From Spiractinospora alimapuensis (GTDB lineage Bacteria; Actinomycetota; Actinomycetes; Streptosporangiales; Streptosporangiaceae), in assembly GCF_018437505.1 (NCBI RefSeq), contig NZ_CP072467.1, positions 2,604,001 through 2,668,000 on the forward strand: a stretch of 64,000 nucleotides of DNA. The letters are read 5' to 3'. Positions within the stretch are counted from its first letter, which is position 1, and each line of letters starts with the position of its first letter. Below, in pieces: positions 46,621-55,967 of the stretch. The position numbers and the translations under genes are program-made. Under the pieces are notes generated by a model that saw only the letters and a list, made by a program, of their open reading frames with translations, ran no database searches and had not been told where the DNA came from.

Positions 46621-47512
46621 GTGACCGCCGAGGCGGAGCCGGGAGCGCTCCTCGATCTGGTTCTCGCCCCGGGCAATGACCCCTGGACCGAGGAGATCGT
46701 GCGGGCCGTCGCGGAGGTCGCGCGGCGCGCGGGTGTCGAGGTCGGCGTCTCCACCGCGTCCGGTGCGATCGAGGATGTGGACCGGTGGACGAGGTCCATG
46801 CGCGCGCGAGGGACACGTGGCGTGATCCTCGTCAACTCCGCCTCAGCCCACACGATCCAGGACGGCGTCACGCGCGACGGCGGACTCGACGTGCCCCTCG
46901 TCGTCGTAGACCCCTCGGGTGGAACCGCGGCGATGTCGCGATGGTGGGTCCCACCAATTGGCTGGGGGCGGTGGCCGCTGTAGGGCACCTGGTGGATATC
47001 GGGCACCGCCGCATTGGTGTATCACGGGGCCGTTGTCTATGCGGCACAGCAGTGACCGGGTCGAGGGGTACCGCGCGGCGCTGGAAGCCGGCAGGACCGA
47101 GGTGGACGAGTCGCTGATCATCGAGGTCGATCGACTACTGGTCGAGGGCGATCTCGGGCAGGTGTGTGGGGGGAGGGCTGCCCGCGCGTTGCTCGATCGC
47201 GAGGATCCGCCGACCGCGATCTTCGCCTGCGACGACCACCTGGCGCTCGGGGCTTTGGAAGCCGTCCCAACCGACTACTCGAGCCCCCGGGCCGTCAGCG
47301 TTGTGGGATTCGACGATTTGCCCTACACCATGTTCAACCTGCCCCTGCTGACCACGATCGGGCAGCCAGTGCGGGAGATGGCGATGTACGCGACACGCAT
47401 GGTCCTCAACCACGTTCCTGGCACACCGCTGCCGGCTGAGCGCGTGGAGTTCCCCACGGAGTTCGTACTGCGGGAGACCGCGCACGGCCCAATCCCCTCC
47501 ACCGCGGACTGA
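46621..47512 (+). pseudogene. Decayed LacI-family repressor
   Basis: Only the sugar-binding half remains, in three frames: frame 1 LLDLVLAPGNDPWTEEIVRAV to LVVVDPSGG; after a missing base near 46928, DVAMVGPTNWLGAVAAVGHL; after another near 47020, ITGPLSMRHSSDRVEGY to FPTEFVLRETA. The N-terminal HTH (about 60 residues) is absent. Its position next to the GH3 gene and sugar ABC operon, with palindromic operator-like sites still present there, suggests it once repressed them. Confidence 0.88.
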
Positions 47513-47576
47513 CGTGAAGGGCTCGGGACGCCGGTCACAGGCGTGGCGCCCCGAGCCATCCCCAGAGTCGCGGGGG

Positions 47577-49988
47577 CTACCGGACCCGAGACGGGGTGTG
47601 CAGCGGGCGGTCGTGGCCGAGGAGCTGGTGGGGGGTGGAGACTCGGCCTCTGACGTGGTGGTGGGTGTGTTCGCTGGAGGAGGCGAAGAGGAGGTCCACG
47701 GCGCCGGGTTCCAGGACCCACTCGCCGGCGCGGCCGACGAAGGCGAACCGGCGGGCGTCGATGTCGAACTCCACCCGGCGGGCCTCACCCGCCTCCAGGG
47801 CGACCCGGTGGAAGGCCATCAGGCGGGTGACGGACGGCGTCACCTCGGCGACCGGGTCGCGGAGATAGAGCTGGACGATCTCGCTGCCGGCGCGGGGCCC
47901 CGTGTTGCGGACGCGGACCGAAAGCCGGACCGGTGACTCGGCCGCGAACTCGACGGTTTCGTCCTCCCCCAAAGGACGGTCGTCCACCCGTACGTCGTCC
48001 CAGTCGAAGCGGGTGTAGGACATCCCGTGCCCGAACGGGAAGAGTGGGGTGGGGTCGAGGGTGCTGACCGGGGTCTCGCGTCCCAGGCGTGGGGAGAGGT
48101 AGGTGCTGGGCTGTCCGCCGGGGATGCGGGGCACGCTGACGGGGAGCCGTCCCGACGGGTTGACCCGCCCCGACAGCACCCCGGCCACGGCCGGGCCGCC
48201 CTCCTCACCCGGGAAGAAGGCCTGGATCGCCGCCGTGGTGCCCTCGACGTGGGCGCCGAGGGCGTAGGGCCGGCCGGACATCACGACGACGACCAGGGCG
48301 GTCCCGGTGCCGTCCAGCCGCTGACGGAGCGCCGTCAGGAGCGCGTCCTGGGCGCCCGGCAGGGTGAGGTCGGCGGCGTCGCAGCCCTCCCCGGAGGTGG
48401 CGTGGGTGAACACTCCCGCGTGGTCGCCGACGACCGCGACACAGACGTCGGTGTCGGCGGCGGCCTCGACCGCCTCGGCGATCCCGCTGGTGTCGGTGTC
48501 CCGCACCGTACATCCGGGGACGGTGCGGATGTCGGCGTCCGGCAGCTCGCGACGCAACGAAGCGAGGACGGTGGGAACCTCCACCCCCAGGCCGACCTCC
48601 GGGTGTCGGCGGCCGACGTGCCGGGGGAAGGAGTAGCAGCCGAGCATCGCCTCGGCGGCGTCGGCGAGCGGCCCCACCAGGCTGATCCGGACGCCGTCGG
48701 GGATGGGGAGGGTGCCCGTGTTGCTCAGCAACACCACGGAGCTCTCCGCGATCTCGCGGGCCAGCTCCCGGGACGCGGGCGGGTCCAGGTCGATGGGGGC
48801 GGTCTCGGCGTCCGCCGACGCCAGGCGGGCGGGGGTCGCGCTCCAGTCCGGGTCCAGCAGGCCCAGGCCGGCCTTCTGTTCCAGGACGCGCAGCGCGGCG
48901 CGGTCGACGAAGTCCTCCGACGCGCGTCCGGCGCGGACGGCGGCGACGAGGGGCGCGCCGAAGCAGTGCACCATCGGGAGTTCGACGTCCAGTCCCGCCT
49001 CCAGGGCGGCCTTGGCGGCCTCCCCCTCATCCGCGGCGACACCGTGGAACGTCTCCAGGAACTTCACGCCGAAGTAGTCGGCGACCACCACGCCGTCGAA
49101 TCCCCACTGCTCCCGCAGCACCCCGGTGAGCAGTGCCGTGTCGGCGTGGGCGGGCACTCCGTCGACGGCGACGTAGGTCGCCATGACGGACCGGGCCCCG
49201 CCGTCACGGACCGCCATCTCGAACGGGAGTAACAGCTCGGCCCGTTCCCGCGAGCCCATGGAGACCGGAGCGTGGTTACGGCCGGCACGGGAGGCGGAGT
49301 AGCCGACGAAATGCTTGAGGGTGGCGTGGACGCCTTCCGACTGCAGACCTCGGACGTAGGCGGTGGCCAGTAGGCCGACCAGGTAGGGGTCCTCGCCGAT
49401 GGTCTCCTCGGTGCGGCCCCACCGAGGATCGCGGGTCACGTCCAACACCGGTGCGAGACCCTGGTGCACGCCCAGGGACCGCATGTCCGCCCCGATGCGG
49501 GACGCCATCCGTTCGACCAGGGACGCGTCGAAGGTCGCTCCCCAGGCGAGCGGGGTGGGGTAGATGGTCGCGCGCCAGGTGGTCCACCCGGTGAGGCACT
49601 CCTCGTGTGCCAGCGCGGGGAGGCCGAACCTGTTCGCGGCCGTGACGTGCTCCTGGAGGGCGGCGAGGTGACGCGCGCCGTCCCGCGGGGCGACCGGTGC
49701 CGTCCCGAACGGTCGGGTGAGATGTCCGAGGCCGCGGCGCGTCGTGGCGTCCCAGTCGAACTCCTCGTCCGACATCTCCTGTTGCATGGGCGCGACGTCG
49801 CCGGCGGACGATCCGGTGTCCAACCAGACCCCGACCAGTTGACCAACCTTCTCCTCCAGCGTCATCTCCGCCAGCAGGGCCCGTGCCCGCGCACCGGGTG
49901 AGGCGGTGACATCGCGCCAGGCCGGCGGGGTGGGGTCGTTGGGGGTCGCCGTCGCGCGGTGGGAGTCGTTTCCGGGCTCGACAGTCAA
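47577..49988 (-). CDS. GH3 family beta-glycosidase
   Basis: 803 residues: the GH3 N-terminal barrel (LGVHQGLAPVLDVTRDPRWGRTEE, KHFVGYSASRAGRNH), nucleophile Asp in FDGVVVADYFGV near residue 310, the GH3_C sandwich domain (VVVVMSGRPYALG, GRVNPSGRLPVSVPR) and a fibronectin-III-like C-terminus (about 690-790). No signal peptide, so the enzyme is probably cytoplasmic and acts on imported oligosaccharides such as beta-glucosides or beta-xylosides. It starts at TTG 49988 with AAGGA seven bases upstream. Divergent from a sugar ABC operon. Confidence 0.93.
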   Translation of the reverse strand: MTVEPGNDSHRATATPNDPTPPAWRDVTASPGARARALLAEMTLEEKVGQLVGVWLDTGSSAGDVAPMQQEMSDEEFDWDATTRRGLGHLTRPFGTAPVAPRDGARHLAALQEHVTAANRFGLPALAHEECLTGWTTWRATIYPTPLAWGATFDASLVERMASRIGADMRSLGVHQGLAPVLDVTRDPRWGRTEETIGEDPYLVGLLATAYVRGLQSEGVHATLKHFVGYSASRAGRNHAPVSMGSRERAELLLPFEMAVRDGGARSVMATYVAVDGVPAHADTALLTGVLREQWGFDGVVVADYFGVKFLETFHGVAADEGEAAKAALEAGLDVELPMVHCFGAPLVAAVRAGRASEDFVDRAALRVLEQKAGLGLLDPDWSATPARLASADAETAPIDLDPPASRELAREIAESSVVLLSNTGTLPIPDGVRISLVGPLADAAEAMLGCYSFPRHVGRRHPEVGLGVEVPTVLASLRRELPDADIRTVPGCTVRDTDTSGIAEAVEAAADTDVCVAVVGDHAGVFTHATSGEGCDAADLTLPGAQDALLTALRQRLDGTGTALVVVVMSGRPYALGAHVEGTTAAIQAFFPGEEGGPAVAGVLSGRVNPSGRLPVSVPRIPGGQPSTYLSPRLGRETPVSTLDPTPLFPFGHGMSYTRFDWDDVRVDDRPLGEDETVEFAAESPVRLSVRVRNTGPRAGSEIVQLYLRDPVAEVTPSVTRLMAFHRVALEAGEARRVEFDIDARRFAFVGRAGEWVLEPGAVDLLFASSSEHTHHHVRGRVSTPHQLLGHDRPLHTPSRVR

Positions 49989-50038
49989 AGATCAGTCCTT
50001 ACCTGGTCGCGAAGACTGCGGGCGTCGATAACTGCGGT

Positions 50039-50068
50039 CATACTTTTCGACACTTTCCGGAAAGTATG
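50039..50068. promoter_or_regulatory. Nested palindromes at the GH3/ABC divergent promoter
   Basis: Outer arms CATACTTT (50039-50046) and AAAGTATG (50061-50068). The perfect palindrome ACTTTCCGGAAAGT lies at 50052-50065. LacI-type operators have this symmetric form. The likely cognate repressor is the broken LacI gene at 46621. Confidence 0.55.
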
Positions 50069-50201
50069 TCGATGACGGGACGCGCGTCAAGTTCGGTGCG
50101 ATGGACATGTCACCCGGGGAAACGAACCGTAACCCGAACGATACCTCGAGACTTATTGACCGGATGTCCCGATCGGTCCTACGTTCTCAGCCACAAACTA
50201 T

Positions 50202-50214
50202 CGGAAACTTTTCG
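50202..50214. promoter_or_regulatory. CRE-like site before the sugar-binding protein gene
   Basis: CGGAAAC-TTTTCG, imperfect symmetry, followed by TTTCGAAA, 28 bp before the binding-protein ATG. Operator assignment is tentative. Confidence 0.35.
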
Positions 50215-50242
50215 AAACGAGTTGTTCCGAGGCGGTGTCCAC

Positions 50243-51550
50243 ATGCGACCCCTTTCCCCCCGTCACGCCACACTCGCCGCGGCGATGGCCCTCGGACTCA
50301 CGGCCGTCACGGCCTGTGGTGGGTCCGGAGCCAGCGACGACGGCACCCTGGAGATTTGGAGTCTCGAAGACGAGGTCCTCAACCCCCTGCTGCAGGAAAC
50401 CATCGACGCCTACAACGAGGAGAACTCCGGGGATGACGACGTCCAGTTGGAGTTGGTGACCTTCCAGAACGACCCCTACAAGGAACGCCTCCAGGTGGCG
50501 ATGGGGTCGCCGGAGCATCCGGACGTCTTCTTCAACTGGGGCGGGGGCAACCTCGCGCAGTACGTGGAGGCCGGACAGGTCTACGACATGAGCGACCACA
50601 TGGACGCCAACCCCGAGTTCCGGGACGCGTTCATCCCGTCGGTCATGGACGTCGTGGTGATCGACGACGCCACCTACGGTGTGCCGATGCTCGGCACCCA
50701 ACCGGTGTCGTTCTTCTACAACGCCGCGGTCTTCGACGCCGCCGGCGCGGAGCCGCCCGAGACGTTCGACGAGCTCCTGGACCTGGTGGAGGTGTTCGAG
50801 GCCGAGGACGTGACTCCGGTGGCACTCCCCGGCGCGGCCCCCTGGACCCTGCTCATGTGGGTGTCCTACCTGGTCGACCGAATCGGTGGCCCGGAGGTCT
50901 ACCAGGCGATCTCCGACGGCGAGGACGGCGCCTGGGAGGACCCGGCCGTGGTCGAGACCATGGAGACCGTCCAGGAGCTGGTCGACGTCGGCATGTTCGG
51001 CACCAACTACACCGCCGTCGACTGGGACGGCGGCCAGGCCACCACACTCGTCGCGGAGGGTCAGGCCGCGATGATCCTCATGGGGCCGTGGTTCACCCAG
51101 GACGCGGAGGCCAACGCCCCCGAGTTCTTCGAGTCGGGCGACCTCGGCTGGTTCCCCTTCCCCGAACTGGAAGACGGAGCCGGGGATCCCGCCAACGTGG
51201 TCGGTCCCCCCTCGAACTACTTCTCCATCCACGCCGAGGCCTCCGACCCGGATGCCGCGCTGGAGTGGTTGACCGAGTACATGGCGTCCGACAGCTACGT
51301 CGACGGCCTCATCGGCAGCGGCGCGGTGCCCACCGTCACCGGGATCGACGACAAGCTGGCGGAGACCGACGACGGCGAGTTCCCGACCTGGCTGTACGAG
51401 CGCACCATGGAGGCCCCCACGTTCACCCCCGCCTGGGACCAGGACCTCGACCCCGGCGTGGCCGAGAGCATGCTGACGAACTTCTCCCTGGTGTTCGAGC
51501 AGGAGATGTCCCCGGAGGAGTTCGCCGAGTCGATGGAAGCCACGTCCTAG
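50243..51550 (+). CDS. Sugar ABC transporter substrate-binding lipoprotein
   Basis: 435 residues. Lipobox ends at Cys25 (AVTAC). Mature family-1 solute-binding fold: LEIWSLEDEVLNPLLQETIDAYNEE, HPDVFFNWGGGNLAQYVEAGQV, GQAAMILMGPWFTQDAE. Typical of carbohydrate uptake porters with two permeases and a shared ATPase supplied in trans (MsiK type). First gene of a three-gene operon divergent from GH3. The ATG at 50243 starts the signal peptide; the frame before it, from 50066, covers the operator region. Confidence 0.93.
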   Translation: MRPLSPRHATLAAAMALGLTAVTACGGSGASDDGTLEIWSLEDEVLNPLLQETIDAYNEENSGDDDVQLELVTFQNDPYKERLQVAMGSPEHPDVFFNWGGGNLAQYVEAGQVYDMSDHMDANPEFRDAFIPSVMDVVVIDDATYGVPMLGTQPVSFFYNAAVFDAAGAEPPETFDELLDLVEVFEAEDVTPVALPGAAPWTLLMWVSYLVDRIGGPEVYQAISDGEDGAWEDPAVVETMETVQELVDVGMFGTNYTAVDWDGGQATTLVAEGQAAMILMGPWFTQDAEANAPEFFESGDLGWFPFPELEDGAGDPANVVGPPSNYFSIHAEASDPDAALEWLTEYMASDSYVDGLIGSGAVPTVTGIDDKLAETDDGEFPTWLYERTMEAPTFTPAWDQDLDPGVAESMLTNFSLVFEQEMSPEEFAESMEATS

Positions 51551-52485
51551 TGTCCGGGACCGTAGTAGAGAGTCCCGGCAGTCACGCGCGAACGCGGCGC
51601 CGAGTCCGGGAGGAGCGCCCCGGGGTCCTCTGGGTGGCGCCGGCGCTGCTCTTCTTCGGGATCTTCGGCATCGGCCCGGTGCTGGGGGTCTTCGGACTGA
51701 GCTTCACGGACTGGCGGGGGCTCGGCGACCCGGTCTGGACGGGTCTGGACAACTGGCGCGCCCTCCCGCAGGACCAGGCGGTCACGGGAGGGCTCCGGCT
51801 CTCGCTCATCCTCACGGCGCTCTGCTGGGCGACCCAGACCCCGATGGCGCTGATCTTCGGGGTCTGGGCGGCGGGCCGGCAACGCTTCCGAGCCGTGGTG
51901 GGCGCCGTCTACTTCATGCCGCTGCTGCTGTCCGGCGCGGCGATCGCCCTGCTGTGGGGCGCGCTGCTGGACCCGAACTTCGGCCTCGCCGCCGACATCG
52001 GACCCTTCGTGGGGGTTCCCGACGGCAACTTCCTCGGCGACCGGAACCTGGCGTTGTACGTGATCGTGGCGGTCATCCTGTGGCAGTGGATGCCGTTCCA
52101 CATGCTGCTGTACCAGGCCGCCGCGCGGCAGATCCCGCGTTCGCTGTACGAGGCGGCGATGATCGACGGCGCGGGGCGAGCCCAGATGTTCTTCCGCATC
52201 ACGGTCCCCCAGCTCAAGCACACCATCGTCGCCTCCTCCGTGTTGATCGTCGTGGGCGCGATGACGTTCTTCGAGACGGTGTTCCTGATCACTGGTGGCG
52301 GACCGGGAACGGCGACCCGCATCCTTCCCCTGCACATGTACATCCAGGCGTTCCGTGCCTTCGAGATGGGCTACGCCAGCGCGATCGCGGTCGTCCTCGT
52401 GGTGCTCGGCTTCGGACTCGCCCTCGTCACCATCTGGGTGTCCGGATACTCACGCATGACCAGTCAACGGGAGGGTGCGTCGTGA
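51550..52485 (+). CDS. Sugar ABC transporter permease 1
   Basis: 311 residues, six membrane helices, with the EAA loop SLYEAAMIDGAGRAQMFFRITVP. GTG start shares one base with the previous stop (TAGTG). Partner of permease 2, overlapping it by four bases. Confidence 0.94.
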   Translation: MSGTVVESPGSHARTRRRVREERPGVLWVAPALLFFGIFGIGPVLGVFGLSFTDWRGLGDPVWTGLDNWRALPQDQAVTGGLRLSLILTALCWATQTPMALIFGVWAAGRQRFRAVVGAVYFMPLLLSGAAIALLWGALLDPNFGLAADIGPFVGVPDGNFLGDRNLALYVIVAVILWQWMPFHMLLYQAAARQIPRSLYEAAMIDGAGRAQMFFRITVPQLKHTIVASSVLIVVGAMTFFETVFLITGGGPGTATRILPLHMYIQAFRAFEMGYASAIAVVLVVLGFGLALVTIWVSGYSRMTSQREGAS

Positions 52486-53324
52486 CCGGCGTCCGGCTTC
52501 GCACGTGGCGCAGACCCAACTGGCTGATGGGCGGCGCGGCCCTCGTCTGGCTGGCGCTGGTGTCGATACCGCTCTACCTGCTCCTGGCGACGAGTCTGCG
52601 CGGCGCGGGCAACTACATCGTCGACGGGCCACTGTCGATCCCCGACGCCCTCACCCTGGAGAACTACCGCACCGTCTTCGAGATGGGGTTCCACCGCTAC
52701 CTGTTCAACAGTGTGGCGGTCGCCGTCTGCTCCATCGTCATCGTGGTCGCGGTGGCGCTGCCGGCGGCCTTCGCCATCGTGCGCAGCCGCAGTCGCGTCG
52801 TCCGGGTCGGCTTCGGGATGTTCCTCCTCGGGCTCGCGATCCCCGCCCAGGCCGTCATCATCCCGATCTACCTGATCATCTCGAGGATCGGTCTGTACGA
52901 CTCCCTCGCCGGGATCATCCTGCCCACGGCGGCGTTCTCGCTGCCCATCTCGATCCTGATTCTGACCAGTTCCTTGCGCGATATTCCGCACGACCTCTAT
53001 GAGGCGATGGCGATCGACGGCGCCCGCACCCGGCAAATGTTCGTGAACCTGGTACTTCCGGTGGCGCGTCCTGGCATCGTGACAGTGTCGATCTATGTCG
53101 GGCTGCAGGCCTGGAACAACTTCATATTCCCACTGGTGCTGACACAGAGCCCGGAGGTGCGCGTGCTCCCGATGGGGCTGTGGCAGTTCCAGGGCCAGTA
53201 CACCACTGACGTACCGGGCCTCATGGCCGCTGTGGTGGTCTCGCTGGTGCCGATCTTCGCGCTGTATCTGTTCGGTCGACGCCAGCTCCTCAGCGGCCTC
53301 GCCGCGGGCGCTCTCGGCAAGTGA
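52482..53324 (+). CDS. Sugar ABC transporter permease 2
   Basis: 280 residues, six helices; the EAA loop is DLYEAMAIDGARTRQMFVNLVLP. GTG start inside a GTGA overlap. No ATPase gene follows, as is usual for actinobacterial sugar porters that share one MsiK-like ATPase. Confidence 0.94.
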   Translation: MTGVRLRTWRRPNWLMGGAALVWLALVSIPLYLLLATSLRGAGNYIVDGPLSIPDALTLENYRTVFEMGFHRYLFNSVAVAVCSIVIVVAVALPAAFAIVRSRSRVVRVGFGMFLLGLAIPAQAVIIPIYLIISRIGLYDSLAGIILPTAAFSLPISILILTSSLRDIPHDLYEAMAIDGARTRQMFVNLVLPVARPGIVTVSIYVGLQAWNNFIFPLVLTQSPEVRVLPMGLWQFQGQYTTDVPGLMAAVVVSLVPIFALYLFGRRQLLSGLAAGALGK

Positions 53325-53344
53325 GCACCCGCACCCTCTCCCCT

Positions 53345-53386
53345 GGGCGTCCGGACCGGGCCCCTCCCCCTCCGGTCCGGGCGCCC
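53345..53386 (+). terminator. Terminator of the sugar ABC operon
   Basis: Inverted repeat GGGCGTCCGGACCGG and CCGGTCCGGGCGCCC (one bulge) about 20 bp after the permease 2 stop, loop C-rich. Confidence 0.65.
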
Positions 53387-53429
53387 CACCCCGCGCTCAC
53401 GTCAGCGCGACGCGAGCGCGGATGGTCAG

Positions 53430-53894
53430 CTACTCCTCGATGTAGCGCAGTTCCTGGGTCGCGAACCAGAGCAGGTCGTGGTCCTCCAACCCGGCCGCGT
53501 CGCCGGGGCCCAGCGCGGCGGCGACCGCCTCCTCCGCGGCCGGGTCGTCCACGTGGGCGGCGGCGACCCGTTTCCGGGGGATCTGCGCCTCGACCGTCAC
53601 ACCGGCCGGGCTGGCGCCGGGCGCCCCGGCCGGGTCGGTGTCCACCACGGTGTCGGTGATCTCCACGGCGAGCACGACGCGGCGGCGGGGGGCGTCGGGG
53701 TCCTCGGCCAACAGTTCCAACGAGGCGTTCGCCGCGGCGGTGAACGCCTCGTACTCCAGCTCCTCCTCGTCGCCCTCGACCGCGGACCGCAGGGCGTCGG
53801 TGACGGCGAACCCCTTCAGAGGCGCGGGGGCGACGGTTCCGGAGGCGACGAGCTCGCGAATCCGCGGCAGCGTACTGGGCAGATACACGCGCAT
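53430..53894 (-). CDS. DUF6912-like protein
   Basis: 154 residues starting MRVYLPSTLPRIRELVASGTV, with RRRVVLAVEITDTVVD and C-terminal DHDLLWFATQELRYIEE. It matches, as far as I can judge, the small actinobacterial family DUF6912 of unknown function. No membrane segment. The frame from 53894 to 54122 is excluded as Arg-rich non-coding sequence. A second gene of the same strand lies 71 bp upstream. Confidence 0.7.
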   Translation of the reverse strand: MRVYLPSTLPRIRELVASGTVAPAPLKGFAVTDALRSAVEGDEEELEYEAFTAAANASLELLAEDPDAPRRRVVLAVEITDTVVDTDPAGAPGASPAGVTVEAQIPRKRVAAAHVDDPAAEEAVAAALGPGDAAGLEDHDLLWFATQELRYIEE

Positions 53895-53965
53895 GGCGCC
53901 GTCAGTCTCCGATCCGTGGGGCCTGGGTGGTTCCGGGGCAGCCGGTGTGGGCCTCGGGTTCAGGC

Positions 53966-54646
53966 CTAGTCTGTCAAAGCCGAGCCGCTGCTCGGGACCG
54001 GCATGCCGCACAGTTCCGCGACGCGTTCCCGGGTCTCGGCGGGCGTGCGGTGCAGGACACCGACCATGCCCAGGGCCTCCGCGGCCACGATGTTGTGTTC
54101 GACGTCGTCGATGAACACGCATTCCTCCGCCGGGAGCCCAACCGCCTCCAGAGCGTGGGAGAAGATCTCCGGCTCGGGCTTGCGCATCCGGACCTCGCCG
54201 GAGATGACCACGGCGTCGAACGTCGCGTCGAACAGGTCACGGGGGTAGGAGTTGCCCCAGGAGTTGGACAGCAGACAGGTCCGCAGTCCGCTCGCGCGGG
54301 CGGCGCGGAGGGTGTCGTACATCTCGGTCACGGGATGGAAGCCGTGGAACATCCGGTCGAGCATGCCCTCGGCCGGAACCACGCCGCCGTCGACGAGGCG
54401 GAGCTCGGCGGCGAGCAGGCGTTCGAATTCCCGGGGGTCGATCTCGCCGCGCTCAAGGAGGTGGACGGGGTTGCTGGGGCGGTTCTGGACGTCGCCGTAG
54501 GCGGTCTCCACCCACTCCCTGACGACGCCGAGGTAATGGTCGACGTCGATCCGTTCGCGCTCCAGCCACTGGCCGATGCCCTCGCGGAGCGGCGGGGTGA
54601 GCACCCCGCCCCAGTCGGTAATGATCCCACGGTAGGTCGCGGTCAT
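53966..54646 (-). CDS. HAD-family hydrolase
   Basis: 226 residues. Motif I reads TDWGGVLTPP (nucleophilic Asp kept), motif II LLSNSWG, Lys in MRKPEPEIF, and motif IV VFIDDVEHNIVAA. The helical cap places it with epoxide-hydrolase-N-like or haloacid-dehalogenase-type HAD phosphatases; substrate unknown. GGGAGG just before the ATG at 54646. Confidence 0.9.
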   Translation of the reverse strand: MTATYRGIITDWGGVLTPPLREGIGQWLERERIDVDHYLGVVREWVETAYGDVQNRPSNPVHLLERGEIDPREFERLLAAELRLVDGGVVPAEGMLDRMFHGFHPVTEMYDTLRAARASGLRTCLLSNSWGNSYPRDLFDATFDAVVISGEVRMRKPEPEIFSHALEAVGLPAEECVFIDDVEHNIVAAEALGMVGVLHRTPAETRERVAELCGMPVPSSGSALTD

Positions 54647-54812
54647 GGTCCTCCCTCTGTCTCGGGGTACCGAAGTTTTCCCGGTTCCCCCGCTGTCCAA
54701 CCTCGGGGTTCCTGGGGTATCGCGTACGGCTGCCCTCCGGCCAACGAGCGGCACCAACGGGAGATTCCGTACGGATCTCCCCGTTTCGCGCATATCATCG
54801 ATCTGCTATCAA

Positions 54813-54827
54813 TGATTATGGTTTTCA
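54813..54827. promoter_or_regulatory. Zur-box-like operator
   Basis: TGATTATGGTTTTCA matches 12 of 15 positions of the actinobacterial Zur consensus TGAAAATGATTTTCA as I remember it. It lies 17 bp upstream of the lipoprotein ATG, in the AT-richest stretch of this region. Zinc-dependent repression is inferred. Confidence 0.6.
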
Positions 54828-54844
54828 TTTCAGATTGGAGTCCC

Positions 54845-55771
54845 ATGCGTCGCAGCGCACGGCTCGCGCCCCTGGCACCAGCACTCGCGCTGGTCGCCTC
54901 CTGCTCCACCACCAGCCCGGACGAGGACGCCCCAGCCGAGACCACGGATGTCGAGGAGCAGGAATCCACGGAGGTCGAGGACACCTGGGAACCGCGGGAG
55001 TCCGACGCCCACGGGTCCGCGGAGCCGCGCCTCGTCGTCGCCGACGAGGCGGGCGGACAGGTGCACGTGATCGCCGTGTCCACCGGTGAGCCGCTTGACA
55101 GCTTCGACGTGACCGGGCCACTCGACCTCACCTCGGTCGACGCCGACGGGTCCCAGGTGCTGGTGGGCGACGACACCGTACTGGACACGGGAATCCGGTG
55201 GGAGCCACACGGCGGCCACCTCGACCCCGACAACGGCGACCCCGCGCTCGTCGCCGACGAGGACGAGGTGACGGAGGCACGGGAGACGTCCGAGGACGAC
55301 CCCTTCGACGCCACCGCCATCGAGTCCGTCGACGGCCCCACGGTCACGGTGCACCCACCGGAGGGGACTGAGCTGTCGGTCGAACTCCCGGACGAGGTCG
55401 CCGCGGCGACATGGGATCCGTACTGGGAACAGGCGCTCGCGCTGACCGTGGACGGAACGCTGCACACGATCGACCCCGAATCGGGCGAGATCTCCGGGTC
55501 AGAGCGGGTCACGGGCGCCGTCGACGGCGAGGAGGGAGGCGCCACGATCGCCGCCGCGGAGAACCACGTCTACGTCAGTGACGCGGCCACCCGGACGATC
55601 GTGGAGGTGGATGTCAGTCGGGACGGTCTGGAGACGGACCGGGTTCGTGTACTCGACTTCGCCCCCTCCGACCTGCTCGCCGTCGGAATGGAACCACTGG
55701 CCCACGAGCACCACGACGAGGAGCACGACGACCACGACCACGAGCATGACGATGAGGAGCACGACCACTGA
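54845..55771 (+). CDS. Histidine-tailed lipoprotein, AztD-like zinc chaperone candidate
   Basis: 308 residues. Lipobox ends at Cys20 (LVASC); acidic linker (about 25-60); then beta-propeller-like repeats (LVVADEAGGQVHVIAVSTGEP, ALTVDGTLHTIDPESGEI, HVYVSDAATRTIVEVDVS). A motif GIRWEPHGGHLDPDNG resembles the His-bearing loop of AztD. The last 22 residues contain 10 His among Asp/Glu. These features plus the Zur-like box suggest extracellular zinc binding. AztD proteins work with a ZnuABC-type importer; none is in the window. AztD assignment is tentative, metal binding more certain. Confidence 0.65.
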   Translation: MRRSARLAPLAPALALVASCSTTSPDEDAPAETTDVEEQESTEVEDTWEPRESDAHGSAEPRLVVADEAGGQVHVIAVSTGEPLDSFDVTGPLDLTSVDADGSQVLVGDDTVLDTGIRWEPHGGHLDPDNGDPALVADEDEVTEARETSEDDPFDATAIESVDGPTVTVHPPEGTELSVELPDEVAAATWDPYWEQALALTVDGTLHTIDPESGEISGSERVTGAVDGEEGGATIAAAENHVYVSDAATRTIVEVDVSRDGLETDRVRVLDFAPSDLLAVGMEPLAHEHHDEEHDDHDHEHDDEEHDH

Positions 55772-55895
55772 CTAACCGCTGGGGGGCTCAGCCGGTCAAG
55801 ACCGGGGGGCGGCCGTCCCGTCCTGGCCGTCCCGAAGGGCCCGCGCGTAGCGTCCCTCCGCCAGTTCAGATGACCGCCCATCCCAGCCAAGGCTC

Positions 55896-55911
55896 GAGAA
55901 CACATGTTCTC
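55896..55911. promoter_or_regulatory. TetR operator A
   Basis: GAGAACA-CA-TGTTCTC, perfect 7-bp arms, 57 bp upstream of the TetR ATG. Confidence 0.7.
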
Positions 55912-55930
55912 AATCAACGACCGTACAATC

Positions 55931-55946
55931 GAGAACGATCATTCTC
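55931..55946. promoter_or_regulatory. TetR operator B
   Basis: GAGAACGATCATTCTC, the same GAGAA/TTCTC ends as operator A, 22 bp before the TetR ATG. Two sites suggest cooperative autoregulation. Confidence 0.7.
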
Positions 55947-55967
55947 AAGGGCCGTGGGAGGGAAGTC

